64,000 bases of DNA from contig CAZCJL010000024.1 in assembly GCA_964498785.1 (NCBI GenBank), positions 1 to 64,000 on the forward strand, read 5' to 3'. The translations under genes were made by a program, and so were the position numbers. The notes beneath the pieces are model-generated. The model made no database searches. It saw only the letters and a list, made by a program, of their open reading frames with translations, and was not told the DNA's origin. Numbering within the stretch: position 1 is the first letter of the stretch; each line of letters opens with the position of its first letter. Source of the stretch: Mariaggregatimicrobium sp964498785 (GTDB taxonomy: Bacteria > Zhuqueibacterota > Zhuqueibacteria > Thermofontimicrobiales > Thiofontviventaceae). Of the stretch, positions 26,591-35,776 are shown piece after piece.

Positions 26591-27106
26591 TTACTTTTGA
26601 TACTTCAAAACCATCAATTCCTGTCCTAATTCAACAGCTTGTTTTGGTTCAACATTTACTTTTTTTACGATCGCGTCTTCCGGCGCAGCTATTTCATTTT
26701 CCATTTTCATTGCTTCAATCGTCAATAAACGTTCGCCCTTATTAACTTTCTGTCCCGCGATGACATTGACATTAACAATCAAGCCCGGCATCGGAGTATT
26801 TAATACATGTTCGGTATGTACTTTTTCACTACCGCGAATGGAGTGGCGCAATCGAGCCAATTGTTCATCTTCAATACCACACAGATAATTACCGCCGTTA
26901 AATGAAACAAAATATTGATGATTTTTTTTCGTAATCTCTGTTTCATACGGTTGGTTATTAATCAGGAACAGAAATGTATCTGTCCCGTCTAATTGAAACA
27001 TTTCTGCAAGAAACATTTCATTATTAACTATCACGTTGAAGCGATCATCTATACGCTCGATTTCAATAATGACCTGTTTATCTTTAATTTTTGTTAAATA
27101 TTTCAT
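26591..27106 (-). CDS. Biotin carrier protein of acyl-CoA carboxylase (second copy)
   Basis: A 171-residue carrier with a beta-rich N-terminal region and a C-terminal biotinyl domain (EAMKMEN after NTPMPGLIVNVNVIAGQKV). It follows its biotin carboxylase by 13 bases. It is a diverged paralogue of the carrier at 18892-19392. With no carboxyltransferase adjacent, it may serve the propionyl-type carboxyltransferase encoded at 15410-16960. Confidence 0.87.
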   Translation of the reverse strand: MKYLTKIKDKQVIIEIERIDDRFNVIVNNEMFLAEMFQLDGTDTFLFLINNQPYETEITKKNHQYFVSFNGGNYLCGIEDEQLARLRHSIRGSEKVHTEHVLNTPMPGLIVNVNVIAGQKVNKGERLLTIEAMKMENEIAAPEDAIVKKVNVEPKQAVELGQELMVLKYQK

Positions 27107-27119
27107 ATAAACATTATTG

Positions 27120-28625
27120 TTAAATAATTCGTTGTCGTCCCTTTATTTTCCAAACGCTTTGCTTAGCTGCTTTTTTATCGGATTTTATCTCCTGTATCTG
27201 ATCTTGATGTTGTTGCTCCATCATTGCGCAAAAAATGGCCAGCTTTTTTATGGTATCATCACGTATCGGATTTTTCTGATCTCTTGATGAAAATTCTTCC
27301 TCAATGAAGTGAGTCGATAAATCTCCGGACAGAAATTTATTGTGATTCAAAACTAATTGATGAAATGGAATGACTGTTTTGACGCCCTGAATCCTGTATT
27401 CCGTGAGCGCACGTCGCATCCGGGATATTGCTTCGTTGCGGTCATTACCCCAGGTGCATAATTTTGCAATCATCGGATCGTAATATACCGAGACGTGACC
27501 ATAGATATCGAGCCCGGAATCTACACGCACGCCCGGGCCATTCGGTTCGCGATAACCGGTTATCTTGCCAATGGACGGCATAAAATCGCTCTCCGGGTCT
27601 TCGGCATAAATACGGCATTCAAGTGCAGCCCCATTCCTGCGAATGCTGTCCTGTGTAAAGCTAAGTGATTCACCGTTTGCCACTCGAATCTGCTCCTTTA
27701 CCAGATCGATACCGGTAATTAATTCTGTTACCGGATGTTCCACCTGGAGTCGTGTATTCACTTCTAAAAAATAGAAATTTTTGGATTGATCCAACAAAAA
27801 CTCCACTGTCCCGGCATTTATATAATTAGCAGCTTTTGCAGCACGAACAGCCATCTCCCCCATCTGTTGCCTTAAATCGCCATCCACAACCGTTGAAGGC
27901 GTTTCTTCAATTACTTTTTGATGCCGGCGTTGAATCGAACATTCGCGTTCACCAAGATGCACCACGTTTGCGTGACTATCGGCCATGATTTGAATTTCGA
28001 TGTGCCGCGGTCGTTCAAGATATTTTTCGATGTAAATACGCTCATCGCCGAAAGCGGATCGGGCTTCGTTCTGCGCCATACGGGCGGCATTTTTCATTTC
28101 ATCTGCTTTGCGAACAATCCGCATGCCTTTACCGCCCCCACCGGCTGCCGCTTTAATTAACACCGGGAACCCAATTTCTTCAGCATATTGAGTTGCGACT
28201 GAGATGTCATCAATTCCAGTTTCTGATCCTGGTACAACCGGCACCCCGGCTTCGATCATGCGTTTGCGGGCTGCCATTTTATCGCCAAGCAATTCAATTG
28301 TCTCTGCCTCCGGCCCGATAAAAATTAATCCGGCGTTTTTCACTCTTTCGGCAAATCGGGGATTTTCAGCTAAAAATCCATATCCCGGATGAATTGCCTG
28401 AGCATTGGATTTTCGCGCCGTCTCAATGATCCGCTCCATATTGAGATAACTTTCGGCAGACGGTGCCGGGCCGATACGATACGCCTCATCTGCCATGCGA
28501 ACATGCAACGCAGTCAGATCTGCATCAGAAAAAATAGCAATGGATCGAATACCAGATTCCTTGCACGCCCTGATAATACGGACAGCAATTTCGCCACGAT
28601 TTGCAACGAGTATTTTTTTGATCAT
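27120..28625 (-). CDS. Biotin carboxylase subunit (second copy)
   Basis: A 501-residue ATP-grasp biotin carboxylase, clearly paralogous to 19417-20907: KILVANRGEIAVRII, KAAAGGGGKGMRIV, ERECSIQRRHQKVIEE, FLEVNTRLQVEHPVTE. The C-terminal 40 residues are charged and not conserved between the copies. It forms a two-gene unit with the carrier at 26591. Having two full carboxylase/carrier pairs and two carboxyltransferases in one region suggests one pair per substrate. Confidence 0.93.
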   Translation of the reverse strand: MIKKILVANRGEIAVRIIRACKESGIRSIAIFSDADLTALHVRMADEAYRIGPAPSAESYLNMERIIETARKSNAQAIHPGYGFLAENPRFAERVKNAGLIFIGPEAETIELLGDKMAARKRMIEAGVPVVPGSETGIDDISVATQYAEEIGFPVLIKAAAGGGGKGMRIVRKADEMKNAARMAQNEARSAFGDERIYIEKYLERPRHIEIQIMADSHANVVHLGERECSIQRRHQKVIEETPSTVVDGDLRQQMGEMAVRAAKAANYINAGTVEFLLDQSKNFYFLEVNTRLQVEHPVTELITGIDLVKEQIRVANGESLSFTQDSIRRNGAALECRIYAEDPESDFMPSIGKITGYREPNGPGVRVDSGLDIYGHVSVYYDPMIAKLCTWGNDRNEAISRMRRALTEYRIQGVKTVIPFHQLVLNHNKFLSGDLSTHFIEEEFSSRDQKNPIRDDTIKKLAIFCAMMEQQHQDQIQEIKSDKKAAKQSVWKIKGRQRII

Positions 28626-28628
28626 CGA

Positions 28629-29846
28629 TTAAAAACCAAAATAGCGGTTAAAGTCTGATTTAATGATTTCATCGAAAATATCGTACAACGCTTGCGCTTC
28701 TTTTTTATTGAAACCATCATCTTGCCATTTTAACAAGAAGGGATCTGCCTTATCAATTATTTTGTTTTCAATAACAGGTGTAATCTGTAAAATACCATCC
28801 CCTTCTCGATTTAACAATTGGGCCAGATTCAAATATTTTTTACCGGACCCTCTTTTAATAGGGAAACATTTATTTTTCAATTGCAAGGCTTTTTCGCACA
28901 GGGGAGAATTTGTATCACCCGGCGCGGTTAATTCTGACGGTAATTCCGGGCCTGCTGCAACCCAGGTGGGAACAGCAACGGAACACAACGGAAATCCGGG
29001 GATCGTCCATATTGTCGTCAGGTCCGGGGATTCACCCGGCATCACACCGTGAACAATCATTGTGGATACAGAAGTATACCGATTAATGTAATCTTCAAAA
29101 GAAACAAATTTCGTGTGATCTTTTGAAGGAGGTATTGGTGGTTTTCGCAGATCGGTTTTTATAAGTGACTGATAAATATTCCGGTCGGCTTTTGTCACTA
29201 CAAATCGAACGGAGAGATTGTTTTCAGCGACAGCCTGATAAAATAGCTCCTCTGCTGTTTGATAGCGAATAAAGCCGTAACCGGTGTCGATTTTGCCGCT
29301 GAATGAATAGTTCGTCCGAATGATGTAACCAAAAGGAGCCGCTGCGGGATCATCGGCGTCGATCTTGAAATAGTGGTTATGATCAGTTTCGTAATACGCA
29401 GCGCCCCCGTGTGCATCAATCACCCCGAAATTGGCTTCGATTCCGCGATCTCCGGCGGTCTCGTTTAGTAGTTGTTCAAAATCTTCGAGCGTAGCGCACT
29501 GTTGCAGCGCCCGTTTCATAAATATACCTTCTTCGTCCTTGCGCTCCGGCTCTTTACCGATAATCAAATTGTATGATGCGGAATTCATGATACTAAATCC
29601 GGCGCTGTTACTCCCGGCCCAGACTTCTGTGCCCAGCGAATCATCAGAGTTTATCAGACCAATGTAGTGGTAGCTGCCATCATCAAAGTACATCAGTTTA
29701 TTTTCAAAAGTGCCGGAATCCCGGTGTTTCCAGAGAATTGGTCTGCCGTCAGGCGTGCATTTCCCGGAGATGATTGCAGTGGTGCAGGCATATAAATCAA
29801 AAATGAAAATAAATGACAATGCTGCAAATATCAACTTCTTGATCAT
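28629..29846 (-). CDS. Exported C45/C69-like N-terminal nucleophile hydrolase
   Basis: A 405-residue protein whose N-terminus is a signal peptide ending in LYAC, followed by TTAIISGKCTPDGRPILWKHRD, the start motif of the acyl-CoA:6-APA acyltransferase / linear amide C-N hydrolase group. Cys21 would become the N-terminal nucleophile after cleavage, or a lipid-anchored Cys. Later landmarks are VWAGSNSAGFSIMNSASYN and AAYYETDHNHYFKI. It should hydrolyse an amide bond outside the cytoplasm; the substrate is unknown. It lies 3 bases from the biotin carboxylase gene in an otherwise acyl-CoA operon, which is an odd place for an exported enzyme. Confidence 0.75.
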   Translation of the reverse strand: MIKKLIFAALSFIFIFDLYACTTAIISGKCTPDGRPILWKHRDSGTFENKLMYFDDGSYHYIGLINSDDSLGTEVWAGSNSAGFSIMNSASYNLIIGKEPERKDEEGIFMKRALQQCATLEDFEQLLNETAGDRGIEANFGVIDAHGGAAYYETDHNHYFKIDADDPAAAPFGYIIRTNYSFSGKIDTGYGFIRYQTAEELFYQAVAENNLSVRFVVTKADRNIYQSLIKTDLRKPPIPPSKDHTKFVSFEDYINRYTSVSTMIVHGVMPGESPDLTTIWTIPGFPLCSVAVPTWVAAGPELPSELTAPGDTNSPLCEKALQLKNKCFPIKRGSGKKYLNLAQLLNREGDGILQITPVIENKIIDKADPFLLKWQDDGFNKKEAQALYDIFDEIIKSDFNRYFGF

Positions 29847-29964
29847 GTTTCCCTTTCTGAATCTTCAAACGGATGAACGGGATTTACAGAATTGAATATG
29901 AACTGTTCATCCCGTCTACTATTTTTTAATGATATTAAAAAATCCGGTAACAATCAAGTAATTT
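29847..29964. repeat. Short palindromic intergenic repeat
   Basis: GGATGAACGGGATTTACAG (about 29871-29889) and CTGTTCATCCCGTC (about 29904-29917) form an imperfect inverted repeat of the ACAGGAT/ATCCTGT type seen again at 46567-46770. Confidence 0.45.
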
Positions 29965-31218
29965 TTATGATGCATCCGCATTTCTGAAAATTGCAGCGAC
30001 CACAGTTTTGTCATTCCCGCCCATGCTAACCATTAATCCATACGGGCGATTGGGATCGATCTTGACCTGCGAAGCACCGGCCTGGCCTGTGAGCTGGTGA
30101 ATCAGATCAACTGCCTGCCTGACGCCTGTACCACCCACGTAGTGGCCGAAACCAATTAATCCGCCTGTTGCATTTACTGGCAGTTCGGAATCAAAAATGG
30201 TTTTTTGATCAGCCACAAATGCAGCTCCCTCGCCATATTTGGCAAAGCCACAGGCTTCCATCATCAATAATCCGGTAATCGTAAAACAGTCATGAACTTC
30301 AACCAGCCCGATATCCGTTGGTGCTAATCCGCTCATCTTGAATGCTTTTTTTACAGCATCAATACTGGTAGATAATCTGGTGTAATCTGGCGGCGGCTTG
30401 GCGATATTATCCTCACTCTGTCCAAAACCAACAATTTCCACAGCTTTCTTTTTAGGAATTTCTAATTTATTAAGCCCTTCCTCCGAAGCCACGATTAATG
30501 CCGACGCACCATCAGACACTTTCGAGCAGTCGAACACATTCAGGTTTGGCAGAAAAACCTTTGGATTTGGCGGGGTCATTCCCACAGCAAATAAATCATC
30601 AAAAGAATTATGATGCTCCTGAGCTTTCGGATTTCTGCGTGCGTTTTCAATCATTTGCTTATACCACATTGCCATGGCTTTGCGAATATAGTCTTGTCCA
30701 AATTTTTTATAACACGCGGCTGCACGTTCATCAAACTTTGATGGGAAGAAATACGCATGGCCATTTTTTCGCTCACCGCTGTAATGACCGGCGCCTGCCA
30801 GCATATCAGCGCCATAAACAGCTTTCACAGTATTTTGAACCTCTACACCTATTGACAACACCACACTGGCGACGTCTGCGAGAACGGTTTTCATCGCGGT
30901 TATTACGCTCAAACCTCCGGAAGCACAGGCACCTTCTACTCTGACACACGGCTTATATAGTAATGATGGATGGATATCCGGAATGAATCCTGCCAAATTC
31001 CCCTGCCGACAAAATCGTGCTGCCATAAAATTGCCGATAACTCCTTCATCAATATGGTCGGGATTATTAATCTGGGCAATCACGCCTTTCCCAACTTCAC
31101 GAATATAAAATTCAAGTCCGGGGCGCGGTTTCTTCGGATGAAATTCCGTACGCCCGGAACCGAATGAGATCGTATTATATCCGGCAGCTAAAAAAATCGG
31201 TTTTCTCAATTTATTCAT
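29965..31218 (-). CDS. Thiolase-family protein (SCP2-like, second copy)
   Basis: A 417-residue thiolase-fold enzyme with nucleophile Cys98 in VEGACASGG and VEVHDCFT (about residue 327). It has GFGHYVGGTG where the family normally has GHPxGxTG; the His is retained but the Pro is replaced. It is longer than the archaeal-type thiolase at 24256 and carries an insert (about 140-185) rich in Lys/Ala. It probably cleaves or condenses a 3-ketoacyl-CoA; branched or longer substrates are possible. It follows the 3-hydroxyacyl-CoA dehydrogenase gene by 18 bases, which fits a beta-oxidation pair. Confidence 0.82.
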   Translation of the reverse strand: MNKLRKPIFLAAGYNTISFGSGRTEFHPKKPRPGLEFYIREVGKGVIAQINNPDHIDEGVIGNFMAARFCRQGNLAGFIPDIHPSLLYKPCVRVEGACASGGLSVITAMKTVLADVASVVLSIGVEVQNTVKAVYGADMLAGAGHYSGERKNGHAYFFPSKFDERAAACYKKFGQDYIRKAMAMWYKQMIENARRNPKAQEHHNSFDDLFAVGMTPPNPKVFLPNLNVFDCSKVSDGASALIVASEEGLNKLEIPKKKAVEIVGFGQSEDNIAKPPPDYTRLSTSIDAVKKAFKMSGLAPTDIGLVEVHDCFTITGLLMMEACGFAKYGEGAAFVADQKTIFDSELPVNATGGLIGFGHYVGGTGVRQAVDLIHQLTGQAGASQVKIDPNRPYGLMVSMGGNDKTVVAAIFRNADAS

Positions 31219-31236
31219 ATTTCTATGCTCCTGTAT

Positions 31237-32577
31237 TTAAATGTATTCGTTGATCGGGCCATAAAGATGATAGAATCCATTCATCAACACCCCGGTCACA
31301 TCGTCAGAGGATTCGGCGACATGTTTATCCACAAGCAAATGACCAATTTCCCTGGAACGTTTCAGATAATCCCGTGCCAGACTGGCGCCAAAGGTATCGG
31401 ACTGTGCCAATTCATTAAAATATGTTTTTAGTTTTTCCTCACGATTAGCACTCGATAACAAACTTTTCCAAGCCGCCCAATTTTTGGGATAGGCACCAAT
31501 TTTTTTATCCGGTTCCTCACTCCAGTCATCGTCGCTAAACGGGATATATTCATCATTTTCGGGATCGAACACTGCCACAGGTCTGTTTTTTTCATATTTG
31601 AAGAAACCATCTTTTTGGCTGCCGTCAGAACGTTGGCCACCCAGCACCGTTTTATTGAACATCGTATTAATCAAATCATCTGATAGATTTTCGCACTCGA
31701 TATATTTATCCATAATTTCAGAGATAAAATGCATCACATCCACGCCAACGTAATCCATGAGTTGAAAAATACCCATCGGACGTAAAAGCAAATCCTGGCT
31801 TACTTTATTTACGATATAAATTGCTTGGGGTATGGTATGATCCGTTTGTAAACGTCGCACTTCGGAGGTTGCGTGCAGAGCATCTCTTAGAAAATGGCCA
31901 TTCCCGATGAAACCAGCGACGTCAGCAGACAGATAAATTTTCTTACCCAATCGCTTGCCTATTTCCAGGGACACCTGTTTTAATTCAGAAGTTGTATTTC
32001 TGGCTGCAATAATTTCTGCCAGTTTTTGAACAGCAGGAGGATTGTAAAAATGAAATCCAATGATTCGTCCCTTCAATCCGGCCCCATTATTTAACAAATG
32101 GATGGGAATGGATGAGGTATTCGTAAAGAAAAATGTATTTTTAGCGCAGATGTTATCCATTTTTTTGAATAACTCGATTTTGACGTCAATATTTTCAACA
32201 ATTGCTTCAAAAACAAGATGTGATTTTTCCACCATTTTCAAATCTGTGCTTATTCGAATCAACGCCATTACTTCATCGACGTATTGTTGGATTATTTCAC
32301 CATTCTCCACCAAATCAGAACGATTTGCGTAAATGTTCCGCAATTTCACAATTGACTTTTCCCCCTTTTTAATTGATTGCATGCGCAGGTATTCAATCAA
32401 TCCGTCAAGCGCCTGTTCATTAACGTCAATTAAATTCAGACGAAATGATTGATCAGCGTTTTGGGGGTTCATTTTTTGTAAATACATTTCATGAGCCATT
32501 AACAGAGCAATACCGCTGCCCATTTTACCGGCAGCCCCAATAACAGAAACATTGGTAAGCCTTTGATCAAGCGTCAT
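31237..32577 (-). CDS. 3-hydroxyacyl-CoA dehydrogenase
   Basis: A 446-residue enzyme with an N-terminal Rossmann fold (SVIGAAGKMGSGIA, about 10-23) and the family motifs SHLVFEAIVENIDVK, TNTSSIPIH, GFHFYNPP (active-site His) and DVAGFIGN. It oxidises 3-hydroxyacyl-CoA to 3-ketoacyl-CoA with NAD. It is longer than the 280-residue 3-hydroxybutyryl-CoA dehydrogenase, with a duplicated C-terminal region as in the longer family members. GGAGG precedes the ATG. It lies immediately upstream of a thiolase gene. Confidence 0.9.
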   Translation of the reverse strand: MTLDQRLTNVSVIGAAGKMGSGIALLMAHEMYLQKMNPQNADQSFRLNLIDVNEQALDGLIEYLRMQSIKKGEKSIVKLRNIYANRSDLVENGEIIQQYVDEVMALIRISTDLKMVEKSHLVFEAIVENIDVKIELFKKMDNICAKNTFFFTNTSSIPIHLLNNGAGLKGRIIGFHFYNPPAVQKLAEIIAARNTTSELKQVSLEIGKRLGKKIYLSADVAGFIGNGHFLRDALHATSEVRRLQTDHTIPQAIYIVNKVSQDLLLRPMGIFQLMDYVGVDVMHFISEIMDKYIECENLSDDLINTMFNKTVLGGQRSDGSQKDGFFKYEKNRPVAVFDPENDEYIPFSDDDWSEEPDKKIGAYPKNWAAWKSLLSSANREEKLKTYFNELAQSDTFGASLARDYLKRSREIGHLLVDKHVAESSDDVTGVLMNGFYHLYGPINEYI

Positions 32578-33056
32578 AAAATTCCTCCGATTAATTTGTT
32601 TTATTTAATAAATAATCAATTAAATCGAACATCTAAAACAGTGCGGTCTTCAATTTTTCAATTACATAATGGAAGGTAAAAACAGTAGTCATTTTTAACA
32701 GGATTCATCAATCCGGGACGAGAAAGCAACCAGTTCAAGAACCGTTTGAATCATACAAATTTCCTGAATAGTATTCGGTAAACAACAAGTAAGTACTCTT
32801 TCTTTTGAAGAACTCGCTTTACATGTGCACAGAATCTGAGTTCATTAAATTTTAAGTTGTCTCTCATGAATTGTTATTTTGAGATCAATCTGAACCACGT
32901 ACAGCCAGATTTCCGAGGTCTTGAAGACGTCTGCAATCTCAATGCATCGACCTGGCGCAGATAAAGAATCTCATACCACAACATCCAATAAAGACAAAAA
33001 GTTATTTGTATGAGATACTTCTCTGCTGTCATTGGTTTAGAATCATATTTACTTTA
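32578..33056. repeat. Intergenic region with dispersed repeat
   Basis: About 480 bases without a gene. A degenerate palindrome of the ATTTCCGA family lies at 32907-32939, and AGAATCTCATACCAC at about 32966-32981 matches the repeat near 2822. They probably belong to the same type of dispersed intergenic element. No promoter is clear. Confidence 0.45.
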
Positions 33057-34205
33057 TTAATCCAATACCCTTCTAATCAAATCGCGAGCAATCACCAATC
33101 GTTGAATTTCCGAAGTTCCTTCGCCGATTTCACACAATCGGACATCCCTGTAAATGCGTTCCAGTGGCATATCTTCCATATATCCGCGTCCCCCAACAAC
33201 CTGTATTGCATCGTGTGCAACGTCAGTCGCTATTTCCGATGCGTATAACTTTGCCATAGCCGATTCGGTTGTAAATTTTTGATGTGCATCTTCCAGGCGC
33301 GCTGAGTGATAGATAAGATGTCGGGCGCACTGAATTTTTGTGTACATATCGGCAAGTTTCCATTGAATCGCCTGAAAATCGGTTATTGGGCAATTAAACT
33401 GTTCGCGCTGGCGCGCATATTTCAAACAACAGTCAAACGCACCCTGGGCCAGTCCCAATGCCATGGCGCCAATAGAAATTCGACCACCATCGAGTATTAT
33501 CATGAACTGCTTAAAGCCCTCCCCCTCTTTGCCTAACATTTTATCAGAAGAAAGACGCATATTTTCAAATGCGAGTTCCCTGGTATCTGAACCTCGTAAA
33601 CCCATTTTATCTTCTTTTTTACCAACAATAAATCCCGGTGTATTTTTTTCAACAATAAAAGAAGATATACCGCGCGAGCCAGGAGTTTTTTCTGTTTTCG
33701 CGGTAATCACCAATGTTTTGGCAACACCGGCATTTGTGATGAAGCATTTATTTCCGTTAATGATCCAATGGTCGCCTTCTTTAATACCGGTGGTTTTTGT
33801 ACCGCCGGCATCGGAACCAGCTTCAGTTTCTGTTAATCCAAATGCACAGAGCCCCTCTTTTCCCCTGACAAGTGGTGGAACAAATTCCTCGATCTGATAT
33901 TGGGAGCCAAATAACAAAAAGGGCATTAAACCGAGAGAATTATGGGCAGCCACTGTAATTCCGGTTGAACCACATACTCGGGATAGTTGTTCAACTGCAA
34001 TAACATAGCTGACAGTATCCAGACCAAGGCCTCCGTATTCTTTCGGAGCAACGCAACCGAATAATCCGAAATCAGCCACTTTTCCCATCACATCATGCGG
34101 GAATTCACCTTGCTGGTCAATTCGGGCCGCATGCGGTTCCACCTCTTGTTTACAAAATTCTCGAACACTATCTTTAAACTTTTTCTGTTTATCTGTCAAT
34201 TCCAT
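33057..34205 (-). CDS. Acyl-CoA dehydrogenase (short/branched-chain type)
   Basis: A 382-residue FAD flavoprotein oxidising an acyl-CoA to the 2-enoyl-CoA, passing electrons to electron-transfer flavoprotein. Landmarks: GLFGCVAPKEYGGLGLD, CAFGLTETEAGSDAGG, KMGLRGSDTREL, GGRGYMEDMPLERIYRD and IGEGTSEIQR. The Glu in EGTSEIQR is the catalytic base of the short/medium-chain and isobutyryl/2-methylbutyryl types; isovaleryl-CoA dehydrogenase has its base elsewhere. The ATG at 34205 has GGAG 7 bases upstream; the TTG extension to 34217 would use the ribosome site as coding sequence. Confidence 0.9.
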   Translation of the reverse strand: MELTDKQKKFKDSVREFCKQEVEPHAARIDQQGEFPHDVMGKVADFGLFGCVAPKEYGGLGLDTVSYVIAVEQLSRVCGSTGITVAAHNSLGLMPFLLFGSQYQIEEFVPPLVRGKEGLCAFGLTETEAGSDAGGTKTTGIKEGDHWIINGNKCFITNAGVAKTLVITAKTEKTPGSRGISSFIVEKNTPGFIVGKKEDKMGLRGSDTRELAFENMRLSSDKMLGKEGEGFKQFMIILDGGRISIGAMALGLAQGAFDCCLKYARQREQFNCPITDFQAIQWKLADMYTKIQCARHLIYHSARLEDAHQKFTTESAMAKLYASEIATDVAHDAIQVVGGRGYMEDMPLERIYRDVRLCEIGEGTSEIQRLVIARDLIRRVLD

Positions 34206-34425
34206 TTTTTTCTCCAAATCGTATTTGTACTGGAAACGTTATTCCGGCGTCTGTTAACAAGAAATAAATCAGCATCAAATAAATAGTTACGGAGTGTATC
34301 GTTTTTAATCCATTAGCAGCAACGACAATGCCTAAATTTATATCATACACACAGATCAACAAACGACGCGCTACTCGATCGTTAATCCGTTATTGTATTA
34401 ACATTAGAAAACCAATTAAAATTTA

Positions 34426-35568
34426 CTATTCTTTTAAAATTGAATTCGCAATAACAATTCGCTGGATTTCAGATGTTCCTTCATAAATTTCAGTGATTCG
34501 CTGTTCCCGGTACAGTCGTTCTATCGGATATTCTTTGATATAACCGTAACCGCCATGAATTTGCAGTGCTTTATGAACACATCTGAAGGCTGCTTCTGAT
34601 GCAAATAATTTTGCCATTGCCGCGGATTTGGAAAATTTCAATCCCTGATCTTCTTCGTATGCTGCTTTATATATTAACAGCCGTGCCGCTTCGATTTCAG
34701 TTGCAATATCGGCAAGCATAAATTGAATTGCCTGAAAATTACTCAGCGGACGTCCGAACTGATGGCGTACCTTTGCGTATTCTGTTGCTTGCTCAAAAGC
34801 ACCTTCAGAAATGCCCAATGCCTGTGCGGCAATTGAAATTCGACTTTTGTCCAGCATCGAAAGCGCAATTTTAAATCCCTGTCCTTCTTCTCCTAATATA
34901 TTTTCTTTCGGAACTTTGCAATTTTCAAAAATGATTTCTGTTGTAGATGATGCTTTCAGCCCCATTTTACGTTCTGCTTTGCCAATCTTAAATCCCTCAC
35001 TATCTTTTTCGACAATTAGTGCGGAGATACCTTTCTTTCCGGCTGATTTATCTGTAACAGCAAACACGATGAATGTTTCAGCAATTCCACCGTTTGTGAT
35101 GAACATTTTCGTGCCGTTCAAAAGGTAGTGCCCTTCCCGATGTTCGGCTGTTGTTTTGATACATGCGGCATCGCTACCAGCCTCTGCTTCTGTTAGGCAA
35201 AATGCCCCAATCTTCTCTCCCAGAGCAAGAGGCCCGATGTATTTCTTCTTTTGTGATTCATTTCCAAATTTTAATATAGCACCCTGAGCAAGGGAGTTGC
35301 TAACAGACAACATAAGAGCAATGGATGCATCAACTTTTGATATTTCTTCGATTGCAAGCACTAAACAGAGTGTATCAAACCCTGCTCCGCCGTATTCTTC
35401 AGGAGTACAAATCCCAAAATAACCCAACTCTGCAAGTTCCGTTAAAACCTCCGGATGTGAAAATCCCTGTTCTTCTGCTTCTGCTGCAAGAGGCGCCAAT
35501 CGTTCCCTTGCAAATTCTCGAGTTGAGTCGCGAAGCATTGTTTGTTCTTCGCTTAGCGAAAGATTCAT
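34426..35568 (-). CDS. Acyl-CoA dehydrogenase (short-chain type)
   Basis: A 380-residue acyl-CoA dehydrogenase paralogous to 33057-34205. Landmarks: GYFGICTPEEYGGAGFD, GAFCLTEAEAGSDAA, KMGLKASSTTEI, IHGGYGYIKEYPIERLYRE and IYEGTSEIQR with the usual catalytic Glu. It is most like butyryl-CoA dehydrogenases. GGAGG precedes the ATG. About 220 bases separate it from the second dehydrogenase gene, so the two may not be one transcript. Butyryl-CoA from the mutase encoded at 13274 would be a suitable substrate. Confidence 0.9.
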   Translation of the reverse strand: MNLSLSEEQTMLRDSTREFARERLAPLAAEAEEQGFSHPEVLTELAELGYFGICTPEEYGGAGFDTLCLVLAIEEISKVDASIALMLSVSNSLAQGAILKFGNESQKKKYIGPLALGEKIGAFCLTEAEAGSDAACIKTTAEHREGHYLLNGTKMFITNGGIAETFIVFAVTDKSAGKKGISALIVEKDSEGFKIGKAERKMGLKASSTTEIIFENCKVPKENILGEEGQGFKIALSMLDKSRISIAAQALGISEGAFEQATEYAKVRHQFGRPLSNFQAIQFMLADIATEIEAARLLIYKAAYEEDQGLKFSKSAAMAKLFASEAAFRCVHKALQIHGGYGYIKEYPIERLYREQRITEIYEGTSEIQRIVIANSILKE

Positions 35569-35776
35569 CTTTCCTCCATTATTTAATAAACAGGATTTAA
35601 TTCAAAATAATATTCCGCTTTTTCAAACTTTTCGCAAACTTAGTTATCTCATTATATTAATTTGTATTATAAAGTAATAAAATTTTTTGATGAAGTCAAG
35701 TCAAAAGTTTACAGAAAATTCATATAATTATCCGGATTCATGACTGCCACGACGTCAGTGCGTGTTAAATTTTATA

